From Dipteris shenzhenensis (taxonomy: Eukaryota; Polypodiophyta; Polypodiopsida; Gleicheniales), in assembly GCA_047967505.1 (NCBI GenBank), contig CM106539.1: a DNA stretch of 64,000 nucleotides; one strand, written 5' to 3'. The position numbers were made by a program, and so were the translations under genes. Under the pieces are notes generated by a model. That model saw only the letters and a program-made list of their open reading frames with translations. It searched no databases and was not told the origin of the DNA. Position 1 is the stretch's first letter. Every line of letters begins with the position of its first letter. Positions 1 to 10,906 of this stretch are shown in pieces.

Positions 1-2
1 GC

Positions 3-1072
3 TTGCTATCTATCAACATATGTGGGTGGATTCACATCCGATAAAGTGATTCTCCTCATTTCCACATCCATCATGGGTGTCTTATGCATCTTCTTCTCAT
101 TGAAGACCACATCATGGCTTCGTATGATTTTCTTTGCTTTTGAATCCCAGAGATGATAGCCCATCTCTCCACTTTCACCATAACCCAGAAAGATGCATTT
201 CCTAGAGTTAGTATCTAGCTTCTTCCAAAGTTCTTTTGGCACATGTGCATATGCCTCACACCCAAATATACGCAAATGAGAGTAAGAGGGTTTCTTGCCA
301 CTCCATGCCTCTTCAGTAATACCACCATCCAAACTCCTGCTAGGTGATCTATTGATCACATGCACTGCAATCTTCATTGCCTTAGCCCAAAAACCACCAG
401 ACAGACTTGCATTGGAAAGCAGACATTGCACCCTTTCCTGAATGGTGCGGTTCATCTGTTCTGCAACTGGATTTTGCTCTAGAGTATGAGGGGACGTGAG
501 CTCCCTCTTAATCCCATGTGTATCACAAAAATACTGAAAGTCATGAGTGATATACTCTCCACCATTATCAGTCTGTAGGCATTTACACGTTCTACCTAAC
601 TGATTTTCAGCCAAAGCCAACCATTTTTGAAATACCTAAAACACATCGCTCTTCCGAGCTATAGCATAAGCCCACACTTTCCTAGTTGCATCATCAATGA
701 ATGTCACATAGTATTCAGCCCTGCCTAATGACCGTGTAGACATGGGACCACATACGTCTAAATGCACCAAATCAAGCCTTTTAAGCTCTTTCTTTCCCCT
801 TCTTTTATGGGCTGATTTAGTCTACTTCCCATAGAGACAGTGCTCACAAAATTCAAAATTAGAAAAACTCAAATGCGATGCATAACCCAAATGGCATAAG
901 AGTTTCATTCCATTCTGGCTCATGTGCCCCAACTTGCAATGCCACAAAGAAGTACTTGGCTACTCAGTTATTGCAACAACATGATCAGACACCCCCGAAT
1001 ATGTAAGGGATACAAAGTCCCACACTTGGCACCCCTGGCCAAAACCATAAAGCCCTTATGAATTTTCCAACT
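3..1072 (-). pseudogene. copia GAG-pre-integrase and integrase core, with stops
   Basis: The integrase catalyses insertion of the cDNA. The minus-strand frames give a FCEHCLYGK pre-integrase zinc region, then [10 protein letters not shown] and [15 protein letters not shown] (first catalytic Asp region), then LQTDNGGEY (second Asp) and QNPVAEQMNRTIQER (the N-x-x-A-E-x-x-N-R-T segment with catalytic Glu), ending with WSGKKPSYSHLRIFGCEAY. In-frame TAG codons occur near 821 and 638. The downstream part (6-620) is one open frame. The element continues beyond the left edge. Confidence 0.88.
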
Positions 1073-1460
1073 CTAAAAGCCAAAAGTGGTCTGAAAACCA
1101 GCATCATCTAGCTGACCCACTGAAATAAGACTCTTGGTCAACTTAGGCACATGTCTCACATTTTTCAAAACAAATGCAAACCCATTTGCAAAAGAAAACT
1201 TTATGTCACCTGCTCCCACTATGTCACATGCATAGTTATTTCCAAGATGCACACAACCTGTCTTTCCATTGTCATAAGTGGAGAACCATTCCCTATGGGG
1301 AGTAACATGGAATGAAGCTAGAATCCAAAATCCAATCCTGGGAATATGCATCATCTGAAGTGGTGAGCAAGTCTGTAGGTAGACTAGACATGAAGAGAAC
1401 ATCATTGTCACTATCATCAGTGACTGCATCAATCTCCTTGATCTTCATTTTTTCTTTGTC
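1073..1460 (-). pseudogene. copia aspartic protease region, frame-broken
   Basis: The frame from the knuckle carries WILDSS, the position of the usual copia protease WxxDSGAS/T motif, with the Gly lost. It then breaks near 1320-1390. A second frame (to 1073) continues with a HVTPHREWFSTYDNG segment, then FVLKNVRHVPKLTKSLISVGQLDDAG, which is the classic end of the copia protease and start of GAG-pre-integrase. The catalytic DSG motif is damaged and the frame changes, so no active protease is expected. Confidence 0.8.
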
Positions 1461-1489
1461 CTCCCTTGGACTCTCTTCCTTCTTATTTG

Positions 1490-1600
1490 CACCCCAATTT
1501 GCATTATTTTTCTTATCCTTTTGCTCTCTTTTTAGCTTGTAGCAATCCTTTTTCATATGGCCCGTCTTGCCACAGTGGTAACACTCAATGTTCCATGCCC
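1490..1600 (-). pseudogene. copia gag CCHC zinc knuckle
   Basis: The minus-strand translation gives ECYHCGKTGHMKKDCYKLKR, a perfect C-x2-C-x4-H-x4-C nucleocapsid knuckle that binds RNA in the particle. A lysine-rich tail follows. It continues the gag frame of this element and leads into the protease region. Confidence 0.85.
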
Positions 1601-1661
1601 TAGATTTGCTACGAGACTTCCCTCTTTCTTGGGACTTCCCCCTGAACTATGATCTGCCCCT

Positions 1662-2287
1662 TTACACATTTAAGGCTAAATCCTGCTTGTTGCCATCCAT
1701 AGACTTCCATCTAATCTCCTCGGCCAACAAGCTACCCACAACATCATCAAACTTCAGTACTCCACCAGGTGCAGAGTTACTGACAGTTGTACGGAAGGTA
1801 TCCCATGAGGATGGCAATGAACATAAGAGAAATATTGCCTTAGTCTCGGCATCAAAATTCATCTTCTGAGCCTGAAATTGGCTGAAAATAATATTGAATT
1901 CATTCAAGTGAGAAGCAATGGAGACCCCTTCCTTCATCTGCAGCTCAAACAACCTCTTCATGAGGTAAACTTTATTAGAGGTAGTTTCCTTCTCATAAGT
2001 GGCACACAATTTCTTACACGAATCTTTCGTAGTCTGCTTATTTACTACTGTGAAATAAATTGACTCTGCAAGATGAAGTCTAATAGTAGACTTTGCTAAT
2101 GCATCTAACTCATTCCAATCATCCTCAGACATATCTGCAGGCTTAGCTTCAATCCCTACCAAGGGTTTAATCTGCATCTTTTGTGAATAAGCACATCCCT
2201 TATATGTTCTTTCCACAAAGAAAAGTTTGTCCTATCAAACTTTTTAATGCTGAAAAACTCCTTTTCAGACATGGAAGAGGATGCCAT
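1662..2287 (-). pseudogene. copia gag (UBN2/gag-polypeptide type), frameshifted
   Basis: This is the capsid-like protein of the retrotransposon. The start is the ATG at 2287 (MASSSMSEKEF...), followed by the typical copia N-terminus with NFSLWKEHIRDVLI. Around 2180 the frame shifts; the second frame continues with KPADMSEDDWNELD, a helix-rich capsid segment with LCATYEKETTSNKVYLMKRL, and ends with LPSSWDTFRTTVSN and FDDVVGSLLAEE. These are hallmark copia gag segments, and the length is normal if the shift is ignored. It is followed downstream on minus by the zinc knuckle. Confidence 0.88.
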
Positions 2288-3826
2288 GATGCAAATGAAA
2301 CAAAATCCCAAATGCTAGTACCTGCAAAAGAGAAATCACACCAAATACCAGGTGCACCCAATATGTCTACTTTAATGAAGGATAGTGTCACCAAAACTCA
2401 AGGCTCAAAGCATCAAAATGCATCTGACTCATGTGCATATAACATGCATCCATATGAGCAAATCTGGCCCAAAAGAAAATGTCAACCCACAATAACAAAA
2501 CAATGGCAAATATAATGCCAATAAGGGCCAAATGCCTCAAGCATAAACACTGTCTATGGGCATAAGCATCAATAATGTCTCATCCAAAAGATCATAGCAC
2601 AACCTGTGCATCCACTGCAATATGTCAAAGCTGTCCCTTGGCATAAAATAGCATCAGTGTGCTAAACATCCATTAATAAAGCATCCCACAAGGCAATCTG
2701 GGCCTATCATCGCATCCAACAAGGTTCGCAATGCATCCAAATGGCCTGTAAAGCATCCACTGCAACCCAATGCAAACCACAAATGAGCGCACATGGCTCA
2801 GACTACAACCAAAGTGATATGCATAAGGAATATCCAAGAAATCATAGCCTTACGGCAATGACTACTAGTGAAAGTAGAACCTAGGATGTCTCAAAACATG
2901 GGCATCGCTACATAATCAAACTCAACAAGACAATCTATGAATATCTCTCTTCTGCCATAACTCCAAAATATCATCCAAGGATGGAGTAAGAGCTAGTCAA
3001 GCCTTGCATTTACTTGCAAAAATGAACCTCAGGAAACTTAACCTTAGCCAAAATGCCGCATGGCAATCAATGAGAAGGTCTTGGAAACTTTGAGAAATTT
3101 CCTTCAAAGAGACGATGAAAAAACACAGAGAATCACAACTCCCTCGATTCTTCACGAAATGGCAAGCAGCTTTGTAGACATATGTTTCAGGTAGTCCCGG
3201 ATTCAATGGGACAGACAGCTCTGCAAATGGAGGCTCAGATGTTGAGATCCCACTCACATAGGAACTAGCGAAATGAAGATGTTGGAGTAGATAGAGATTC
3301 ATCACAGCTTTCAAAGTTCATGGAACCAGAAGCAGTTTCTCAAGTAGAAGTTTTGGACCACTCTGGATCCACTGGGAGTGTAAGAACTGCAAATGGTGGC
3401 TTGGATATGGAGATCCAACACACGAAATCCTCACAGGAAATGACTTTCTTCACTTTTTGCAAAAGCTGTAACTTTTCACTGAAAACTCGGATTCATGACA
3501 AAGATGTTAAAAGTGAAAATGTAGCTCTCAATCTGATCTACAACTTCCTTGAAGACTTCAAGTCAAAATTCTATCTCTAACTCTAGATATTTGCGCCACT
3601 ACATATGTGTGTCTGAGAAGATGATTTGCTCATATCCCACGCCTTCAACTTTGCAACCCAGCAAAACAAATGCCCGAGAGGATTTTGTCCCTTTCTCTCC
3701 AAGTGCTATAGCAACTCCAAAATTTGTAGCTCCTCCTACTAAATAAGGATCTTTGGGATGCACCACTCTCTCTCTGAGCTAGAGGCTGCACCGGGCTACT
3801 CATGCTACCGCCAGGCTCTACCGCTA
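2288..3826 (-). other. Long untranslated leader of the copia element
   Basis: No convincing coding sequence lies between the primer-binding site and gag. The stretch near 2400-2830 is rich in GCATCC/ATGCATC words. Two related segments of about 90 bp occur at roughly 3190-3285 and 3355-3450 (shared CTGCAAATGG and GAGATCC words). Nothing else is recognised. Confidence 0.5.
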
Positions 3827-3839
3827 GGCTCTGATACCA
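3827..3839 (-). promoter_or_regulatory. Primer-binding site for initiator Met-tRNA
   Basis: On the minus strand this reads TGGTATCAGAGCC, complementary to the 3' end of plant initiator methionine tRNA. It lies two bases from the LTR end. This is the standard minus-strand priming site of plant copia elements and it fixes the orientation of the whole element. Confidence 0.9.
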
Positions 3840-3841
3840 GT

Positions 3842-3997
3842 TGTCAGGACACAATGGAAGCTGAGAGGGTGAGAGGGAGCTTGAGAGACAATTTTTGGTG
3901 GGTGCAAAACACCTAATCTTGTATTTCATCCATATATATATGGGTTTGAGTATTGTACATAACTGGGGTTAAGGTACAATGGCCTTTAACCCCCACA
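3842..3997 (-). repeat. 5' LTR of the copia element
   Basis: The segment lies directly outside the primer-binding site. On the plus strand it begins TGTCAGGACA and ends CCCCACA, giving TGT...ACA ends. A TATA-like tract (near 3932-3942, read on minus as CCATATATATATGG) lies inside it, as expected for the LTR promoter. The partner LTR is outside the window, so the length of about 156 bp rests only on the TG/CA ends. Confidence 0.55.
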
Positions 3998-5250
3998 CAA
4001 AGTGGTTCTTAAATTGGTATGTTCCTCAAAATTTTGTGATTAAAGTAATTACGATGTTATTATTTGGTGCAATTTCAAGTTACACATTTAGTTATTTAAA
4101 TACGATTTGTGTGAGCATCATTTGAATATACTGTGTTAAGTCAAGATTTGCATGAAAATTCAATTTGATTTATCTTATAATCCATAATAAATCAATGACA
4201 ACTTTTGGTCCCAAACTCAAAATATCATTTGTTATCCTATCGTGTCATAGCTCCTCTCTTCATCAATGGTATAAGAACCATCCAAATCGAAGTCCGAGAG
4301 AAAAACTTATGATTGATGCAGTGCTAGGAATCAGACATTTGGGAGGAGAAAAGGGGCCATTTTTACTTTTGGATATGAATGTGGGAGCGGATTCCATAGA
4401 CTTGGCCTCTATTACTCCTACAGGCACATCTATCTTCACTTCCTCACCACACAAACCATCTCCTCCCCCCCCCCCTTTCCTTCTTCCAAGGGTTTGTTTT
4501 TTGCCTAAAACCAAATCAATCAAAAAAATTTCCTTGAAACTTTGATTTAGATCTTCCTTACACTATTTGTGATGGGCCCAAGATGTCCTACAACATGCTA
4601 TAGCTAGAATTACATTTTTTGTATTTAAATAGCCTCAATTTTATGATATGAATAATATGGTAGATGACAAAGAGAACTATATTATATGCACATATAATAC
4701 AACTTTTTGTGTCTACATTTCTTATTAAAACCAATGAGAACCAGTGTCACTCTTAAATTTGTACCATTACAAATATGTATTGTTCTAATGCAAGCACACC
4801 AATATTGCATAATAAGATAATCCTAAAGCAATTATTAATATATATATGCCACTGATTACTTTTTCAAATGTTCAAAATCTATCTAATTGTGGATTCTTAT
4901 GATCCATATAATGGATTTTTTATTCTAAAAATGAGGGTATGATAGGAATATAATTTATTAAACTTTCTATATTATAAATATGTTAGCTTTGAACATTATG
5001 GATATGTTAGCTTACAATGCTCAAATCTCCTCCGCCCAATTGAAATGTCAAAATTTTGATCCATAAACTTGAGATACAACTCTGTTTGCTGACCCAATAT
5101 GCGAGAAAAATAGAACAGTGGGCCCTCTTTTAAATGGAACAATAGTACAGTGAGCCTCCTTTTTGCACTACTAAAACAAGACAAAACACAGTATGTGCCA
5201 AAATGCGGTCTAATTAAAGTATATAATGAAGCAAAAAAATTTTCAACCAC
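3998..5250. other. AT-rich intergenic DNA, nothing recognised
   Basis: Low-GC sequence with only short spurious frames on both strands, one homopolymer C run near 4465 and no domain similarity. I see no repeats longer than a few tens of bases. Confidence 0.6.
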
Positions 5251-5254
5251 TGTG

Positions 5255-6480
5255 CTAGTTTAGGACAGTCACAATTTCAACTATCGGGATGGTTTAGGAC
5301 TGTCACAATTTCAATCACCGGCTGGTTTAGGACACATTTAGGACAGTCAACCAGCGGGCTAGTTTAGGACACTCACAATTTCAATCTCACCAGGCTGATT
5401 TAGAACACATTACTTTAATTCCGTGAAGGATTTTTTTCTATTAGCTCCCCCTTTCTCCACCTTCCCCCCTTATTTTTGTCCATTCCCCCTTCCCTCTCTT
5501 TTCCTCCTCCCCTCTTTCCATCCCAGCCCCTCTCTTTTTGTCACTTCCTCTTTTCAGTTCTTTCCCCCCTTACTTTGTGTTCTCTTTTTCATATCCTCCT
5601 CACTCATTCCCGTCATTCCCCCCCTTTATTCCGTCACCCCCCCCCTTTTTCCCCTTTGTATGTCATTCCCTTCCTTTACATTCCATCTCATTCCCATTTC
5701 CTCACCCCTCCACATTCTCTCTCTTCCACTACTTCCCATTCCCTATGTTCCACCCTCTTTTCATTCTCTCCACTCTCACTTACCCTCTTCCAATCTCCTC
5801 TCTCTAATTGTCTCCATCCCCCCTCACACCTCTCTAATCCCTCTCAGCAGTTTAGGACACATTTAGGATAGTCACAATTTCAACTATCAGGTTGGTTTAG
5901 GATAGTCACAATTTCAACCACTGGGCTGGTTCAGCCTAATGGTCTCAACTTCACATACTAGACAATAACAAGTATATTGCTTTTCATTTTTGAATTTCTA
6001 TATTGCTGTTAATTTTTTCTCAACCATGCCATTGGGCTAATGTCTGTTCAACCACACTAGTTTAGGACAATCAAGGGTGATTGAGCTAAACCAGCCACAT
6101 TTTAGCTAATGTCTATTCAACCATGCTGGTTCAGGACAATCACATAACTGGTGATTGAGCTGAAGTAGCCATGGTTGCATGATGTTCCAACCACTAAGAT
6201 GGTTTAGTAAAATAACAATATATTACTTTTCTATTGTAAAATATATTGCTGTTAATTTTTGCTCAACCATGCCACCGGGTTGGTCAACAACTAATGTCTG
6301 TGCAACCACGTTAGTTTAGGACAATCACATAACTGGTGATTGAGCTGAACCAGTCTATGGTTGCATGATGTTCCAACCATCAGGCTGGTTTAGGACAATC
6401 ACATTTAGTCCTAGCCTAGTTTAAGAAATGAAGCAAGTAAACTATCCCAAAGCTCAATCACAAACAACCACTTAGCTAGT
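5255..6480. repeat. Degenerate minisatellite with embedded pyrimidine tract
   Basis: A unit of about 27-40 bases built around GGTTTAGGACAGTCACAATT and CAACCACCGGGCTG recurs at 5255-5420 and 5850-5930. Looser, longer units (CACATAACTGGTGATTGAGC, CAACCATGCCACCGGG) continue to about 6480. Between the two tight blocks, 5440-5845 is an almost pure C/T tract on the plus strand. The long open frames across that tract are compositional artefacts. Confidence 0.7.
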
Positions 6481-6870
6481 TTAGGAAGCACTGACCTGCA
6501 TTGTATCAATCATGTGTATGATGTGCTCCTCAAACACCTTGTGTCCCATCCACTTTTTACATATGTCCTTTCTGTTTGGAGAAACTCTCGTATTTTCATG
6601 CCAAAATGTCATCACTGTAGCAATGACTTTCGTACTTAGGCTGCCTCTCCTTTTCTTGCATTCTGTTGAAGCCCATAGACTTTTCAAATTGGGATGATCA
6701 TGCATTGCTTCTACTCTATGTTCAATTGCTAGAGCCACGTTGGTCCTTCTGATTGAAAGCATCTTCAACATTGTGCGCCCAAGCCATTTCTCCTTTGTTT
6801 CAAGGGACACCAACTTAGCTAATGTCACCTTCTTTGCAGTTAGTTGATCTAAGTTGTGCACCCCTTTCAC
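6481..6870 (-). CDS. Hypothetical 129-residue protein, possibly a fragment of a larger gene
   Basis: An open frame of 129 codons in a region of otherwise very short frames. The product is basic and helical. Notable segments are NVALAIEHRVEA, KKRRGSLSTKVIATVMTFW and NTRVSPNRKDICKKW followed by HIIHMIDT. It has no ATG at the extreme 5' end (a GTG precedes Lys) and an in-frame stop lies just upstream, so it is probably the remainder of a longer coding region. The compact Trp/Arg/His pattern looks like real protein rather than noise and could be a transposon-derived fragment. I cannot assign a family. Confidence 0.35.
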   Translation of the reverse strand: MKGVHNLDQLTAKKVTLAKLVSLETKEKWLGRTMLKMLSIRRTNVALAIEHRVEAMHDHPNLKSLWASTECKKRRGSLSTKVIATVMTFWHENTRVSPNRKDICKKWMGHKVFEEHIIHMIDTMQVSAS

Positions 6871-9248
6871 TTTCTATAGGCCATTTCTTAGGTTAGAGAG
6901 CATCGCTTCTTGGGCATGCACCTCCTGAGGTGGTGGTAGCGTTGTTACTCTACAAACTTTAGGGTGTAGGCTAAAGCTTGTGAAGATTCAAGTCTCGTAT
7001 TCACTTGAATGGACTGATGTTGTTGCCTCGAATGCTCCCACCAATCGTGATACCACAACTCATGTTCTGCAAGCAAAGAATAGAAAACTTATCCGAAAGA
7101 AGACAATGCTAAACCAAAGTCTACACAAGGTCACGTCAAGGTGCATGCGGGTTGCACAACGTTTGCACAGTGGGGGCAAGTTGCAGGTACTTAATCTTCC
7201 AAGATTTGATGGGCGAGAGGTGTGAAAATTTGAAATACGCGGGGGTAGAAAAAATTTCAGCACCTCCAACAATGCATGTCAAGAGAATTGGATATCCCAA
7301 ACAAGGGCAATGTGGGCTCAAATGCTTCAAAACACAAATAGGACAAAGGGTACGCTATCGGGTTTGATGCCATGTATTATGAAATGCAATGACCTTTGGC
7401 ATGCTTATGAGCCATATAGCAAGCAAGTGCATGAAAAAAGAAACGATTCAAAATTATAAATAGTGTTGGATTTATTAAAAGATCTTTGCACATTTTCAAC
7501 GTATTTGGTCTCATGTTCAAGTTCAAAATGTGTACTATAACTTGAAGACAAAGTTTGCCAAATTCCATTGAGCAATGCATAAGTTATGGGTCATGCAAGA
7601 TACCTATATACAAAAAATTTCATGAACCTCACAAAAAATGGCTACGTCCAAGCAAACAATGACCAAGAAATGCGACGCAAATGGTATGAAGCAACAGGAT
7701 GTTCATGAGGTTCTAGATTGGTTGACCTAGAAAACAAGAGATGATGTGAAGAAAAGACTCTTTGTGGAAGTAAACATTCTCCAACTCTCGCTAGGTGACC
7801 CCCAATGACTTTGCAATAGAAAAAAGTTTGAAAAAAAAGAAAGATCAGCCTTGTACCTTAGAGATTTCTAGTAGAAAACCTCCCACATGTGAACAATGGC
7901 TCATCCATGAGCCAAGACAGATGTGAGGACACAACGCAATTCTTCGAAGCTAAGGTGAGATGTTGGCCTCGGGTAATTTTGGCTTTAAACCTTAGTTGAG
8001 ACTATGCATGCATGTTATGCTAGTTTGACCGCCAAATGTGGAAACCATGCATGCAAGTTAAATGTAGTTTTCTCTAATCAAGACAATTTGGATAGAGATT
8101 CACTAGCATTGATAGTTGAAGTGGTGTGACTGCAAGTAATAGGGAAGGCCAATTTAGGGCAACATAGGGAAGCCAATCAGTAGCAGTGGTCTCAACCACT
8201 TGAGTCTCTAAGTACTTAGAGGGTGAGATTGAGATGGAGAATAAAGTCACTCAACTTCTTGTCCAGGTCCCCTATAATTTATTCTCGATATTCTGCATAG
8301 GCCCGAAGGAGTTGAATCTAGCTATTCAGAATGAGTGTTGAGCCTCAATCAAGGCAAGCAACAAAGTGTCTGAGCATTGAGTTTGTAGCTACAACTATTA
8401 TAACTGAGTGTTCTTTATTTAATACAAGTACTTTTTGCTTTCTATATTTCCTTTTTCATTCTTGCATACTTATATTCATGTCATATGCTTAATCACCCAT
8501 CTCCATATGATTTTGCCCACCTAGCACAAAACCTTGACATTATTTCTTTAACGTCTTATTTTGCAAACTGAGATTGTGGAAATCCTACACACTAGGCAGC
8601 CAAAGAAGTGTATCTTCCCACGATCGTTGTGCACATAGATCAACCTAAGAATTTGGTCATTGGTCAATGAGGGGTGAGAAAAAGACCAACATGATTTAAA
8701 TCTGAGATAAAAAATGCATGTGGAGCTTCTTATAAATCCATGTATAGTATGGGGCTACTTGTATATCCACAAACCCTTCTTTTAGGTGTGTGGTATTGTG
8801 CATGTTTTCCTCTTTAATTGGTCTAGAAATTATTATAAATCCTCGCAAGAGTATGGAGCTACTAGTAAATCCAGTGGCATGTGATGATGCATAGATTTCC
8901 CTAGCGAAGTTCAATGCAACTTTTGACATATTGAGAGGCTTGAATTCTATCAAGTTTGATGAGTCCAATCTTCTCTGCAGTGATGTAGATTGGACCCAAA
9001 AAAGAAAAAAAACTCAGAGAATGGTGGACCTTTATCAACAAATACCTACAAGGTGTACTCACTCATCCAATGATAAATATTTGTAACTCAATCATTCGTT
9101 TTTCAAGTTTACATATTGGGGAAGTTTTCCCATCAACATGCACATACAAGGCACATAGACACAAATTTGTTGGCTTAGCAATGCGTAAATTGTGTACTTT
9201 CATTCCTTACTAACCTCATCTCTTCAAGCTATGATTATTGGTAATGGC
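6871..9248. other. Intergenic DNA without recognisable genes
   Basis: Several frames of 60-90 codons exist, none with recognisable motifs. A weak copia-like phrase on the plus strand near 8632-8690 (IDQPKNLVIGQ, stop, GVRKRPT) resembles the link before copia RT, but it is too short to annotate. Two loosely similar segments around 8730-8790 and 8830-8880 share GAGCTACTAGTAAATCCA-like words. Confidence 0.45.
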
Positions 9249-9501
9249 CTCAAGGGTTGTACTACTATAAAACCATATGTATTACGTGCGTTCAAGGGGT
9301 ATTGAAAAAACCCCTCAACTGAAATTCCCCCCAAATAAAATCACCCCTCTTTATTGATGAACTAACGGTATTTTTTCTAATTTTGAATTAGAATACCCTT
9401 CTTGTTATTGTAATCCTGTTAAAATTTTCCCAAAATGTGATTTTTTACCCCTCCTTTTGAATGCACATGGTACACTAAATGTTTTGAGGTGAACCCCCAA
9501 G
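9249..9501. mobile_element. Short inverted-repeat element (MITE-like family), copy 1
   Basis: The ends are imperfect inverted repeats of about 40-50 bp. The left end contains CTCAAGGGTTGTACTACTAT and ATTACGTGCGTTCAAGG; the right end, reverse-complemented, gives CTTGGGGGTTCACC and CATGTGCATTCAAAAGG. The interior is AT-rich with opposed AAAACCCC and GGGGTTTT words and no coding capacity. It shares both ends with the copies at 13,029, 25,157, 28,505, 29,433 and 33,648. Confidence 0.65.
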
Positions 9502-9767
9502 TTAACAACCACAACCTCCATACCATGTAAAAAGATTCCTTAATATCAACAGCAAAATGCTTTGGAAAATAGACTCAAATCTTGGCTTCCTTATCAGCAT
9601 CTCTTCTAGAATCCATTTTCTATACTCTACAAACATTGCAAACTACTACGAGGCCATTCCTTACCATTGGGAAAATAGTCTCATGTCCTCCCTTTCTTAT
9701 AATTGTAGATTAGCCTCCAAAATTGATTTCAAAGTATTTTATCTTAAAAGCCATCACTTGCATAGTA

Positions 9768-10906
9768 CAGATATAGTTTGCATAGTCAAAGTTGCATTAG
9801 ACCATGTTTTTCACCAAGTCTCATGCACAACATTCAGAAAACACCCTTGGAGTTGTGTTATTTCAATGCATACATATTCGATGGCCATGATAACTTGCAC
9901 ACACATTAAACTCACCTATAGTGAGATGTGTGCAAAGTATTAGATATGGTTTGCATGGTGGAAATCACATTAAACCATGTTTTTCACCAAGTCTCATGCA
10001 TGGTCAAAAAACACGCCCCGGTTTTTGTTAATCAAATGCACACATATCCAATAGCCATGATAATTTACACATGCGCCAATCCCACATACCTTAAGGCTCG
10101 TGCAAAGTGTCATGTCCATCGGATATGGTTTGCATGGTCAAAATTGCATTAGACCATGTTTTCACCAAGTGTCATGCACAACGGCCAAAAAACATGCCCA
10201 CATATCCAACCGACACCATAGTTGAAGTCACATTATATCATGATTTTTACCTAGTCTCATGTACAATGTTCAAAAAACATGCACAAGGGTGTCTTATTCA
10301 AACGTGCACATATCCGATGGGCATGATACTGTGTACATGCATCAATCTCACATATGCTAAGTCACCTACAAATTATCATTGCCATCTTATATGGTTTTCA
10401 TGATTGATATCGCATTAGACCACGTTTTTCATCAAGTCTCTTGCACAGTGATCAAAACACATGCTCCGAGTTGTGTTATTCTGATGCACACATATCCGGT
10501 GGCCATGGAATACTATGAACATGCATCAATCCCACATATCTTGAGTCTCATGTAAAGTATGATGCCCATCAGATTTCTTTTGCACAGTCGAAGTCGTATT
10601 ATATAATGTTTTTAACCAAGTCTGATGCACAACGATTAAAAAACATGTTGCGGGGTGTCTTATTCAAATGTATACATATCTGATGGACACAATACTTTGT
10701 GTACACATCAATCCCATATTTATTGGGATACGTGTAAAGTATTCTTCCCATCTTATATGGTTTGCATGGTCAAAGTTGCATTAGACCATGTTTTTCACCA
10801 AGTGTCATGAACAACTATAAAAAAACATGCTCCGATATGTTTTATTCGAACGTACACATATTCGATGGGCACAATACTTTTCACACATATCAATCCCAGA
10901 TACCAT
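9768..10906 (+). repeat. Satellite array A, forward part (monomer about 180-185 bp)
   Basis: Successive copies of a monomer containing GGTTTGCATGGTCAAAGT, GCATTAGACCATGTTTTTCA, CCAAGTCTCATGCACAAC and CACATATCCGATGGCCATGA. Landmark starts near 9942, 10,118, 10,386, 10,570 and 10,755 give a period of about 180-185 bp. Divergence between monomers is substantial. The open frames across it reflect the repeat, not genes. Confidence 0.85.

Larger units (their letters stand above)
1..3997 (-). mobile_element. Ty1/copia LTR retrotransposon, 5' part, decayed, cut by the window edge
   Basis: Read on the minus strand, this runs 5' LTR (about 3842-3997), primer-binding site (3827-3839), a long 5' leader (2288-3826), gag (2287 down to about 1662), CCHC knuckle, protease and integrase. 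Reverse transcriptase, RNase H and the 3' LTR would lie left of position 1. The order gag-protease-integrase before RT is the copia (Pseudoviridae-type) order, not gypsy. The reading frame is broken by at least one frameshift in gag, a frame change around the protease and stops in the integrase, so this copy is dead. The leader of about 1.5 kb is long for copia and may hold further insertions. Confidence 0.9.

Noticed and set aside
1312-1869. Plus-strand frames across the copia gag/protease region
   Set aside because: Antisense shadows of the minus-strand gag and protease.
5423-5871. Three overlapping plus-strand frames up to 147 codons
   Set aside because: Pure pyrimidine tract encoding Ser/Pro/Leu/Phe in every frame; a compositional artefact.
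8632-8690. Copia-like phrase IDQPKNLVIGQ
   Set aside because: Too short, contains a stop and has no neighbouring RT sequence.
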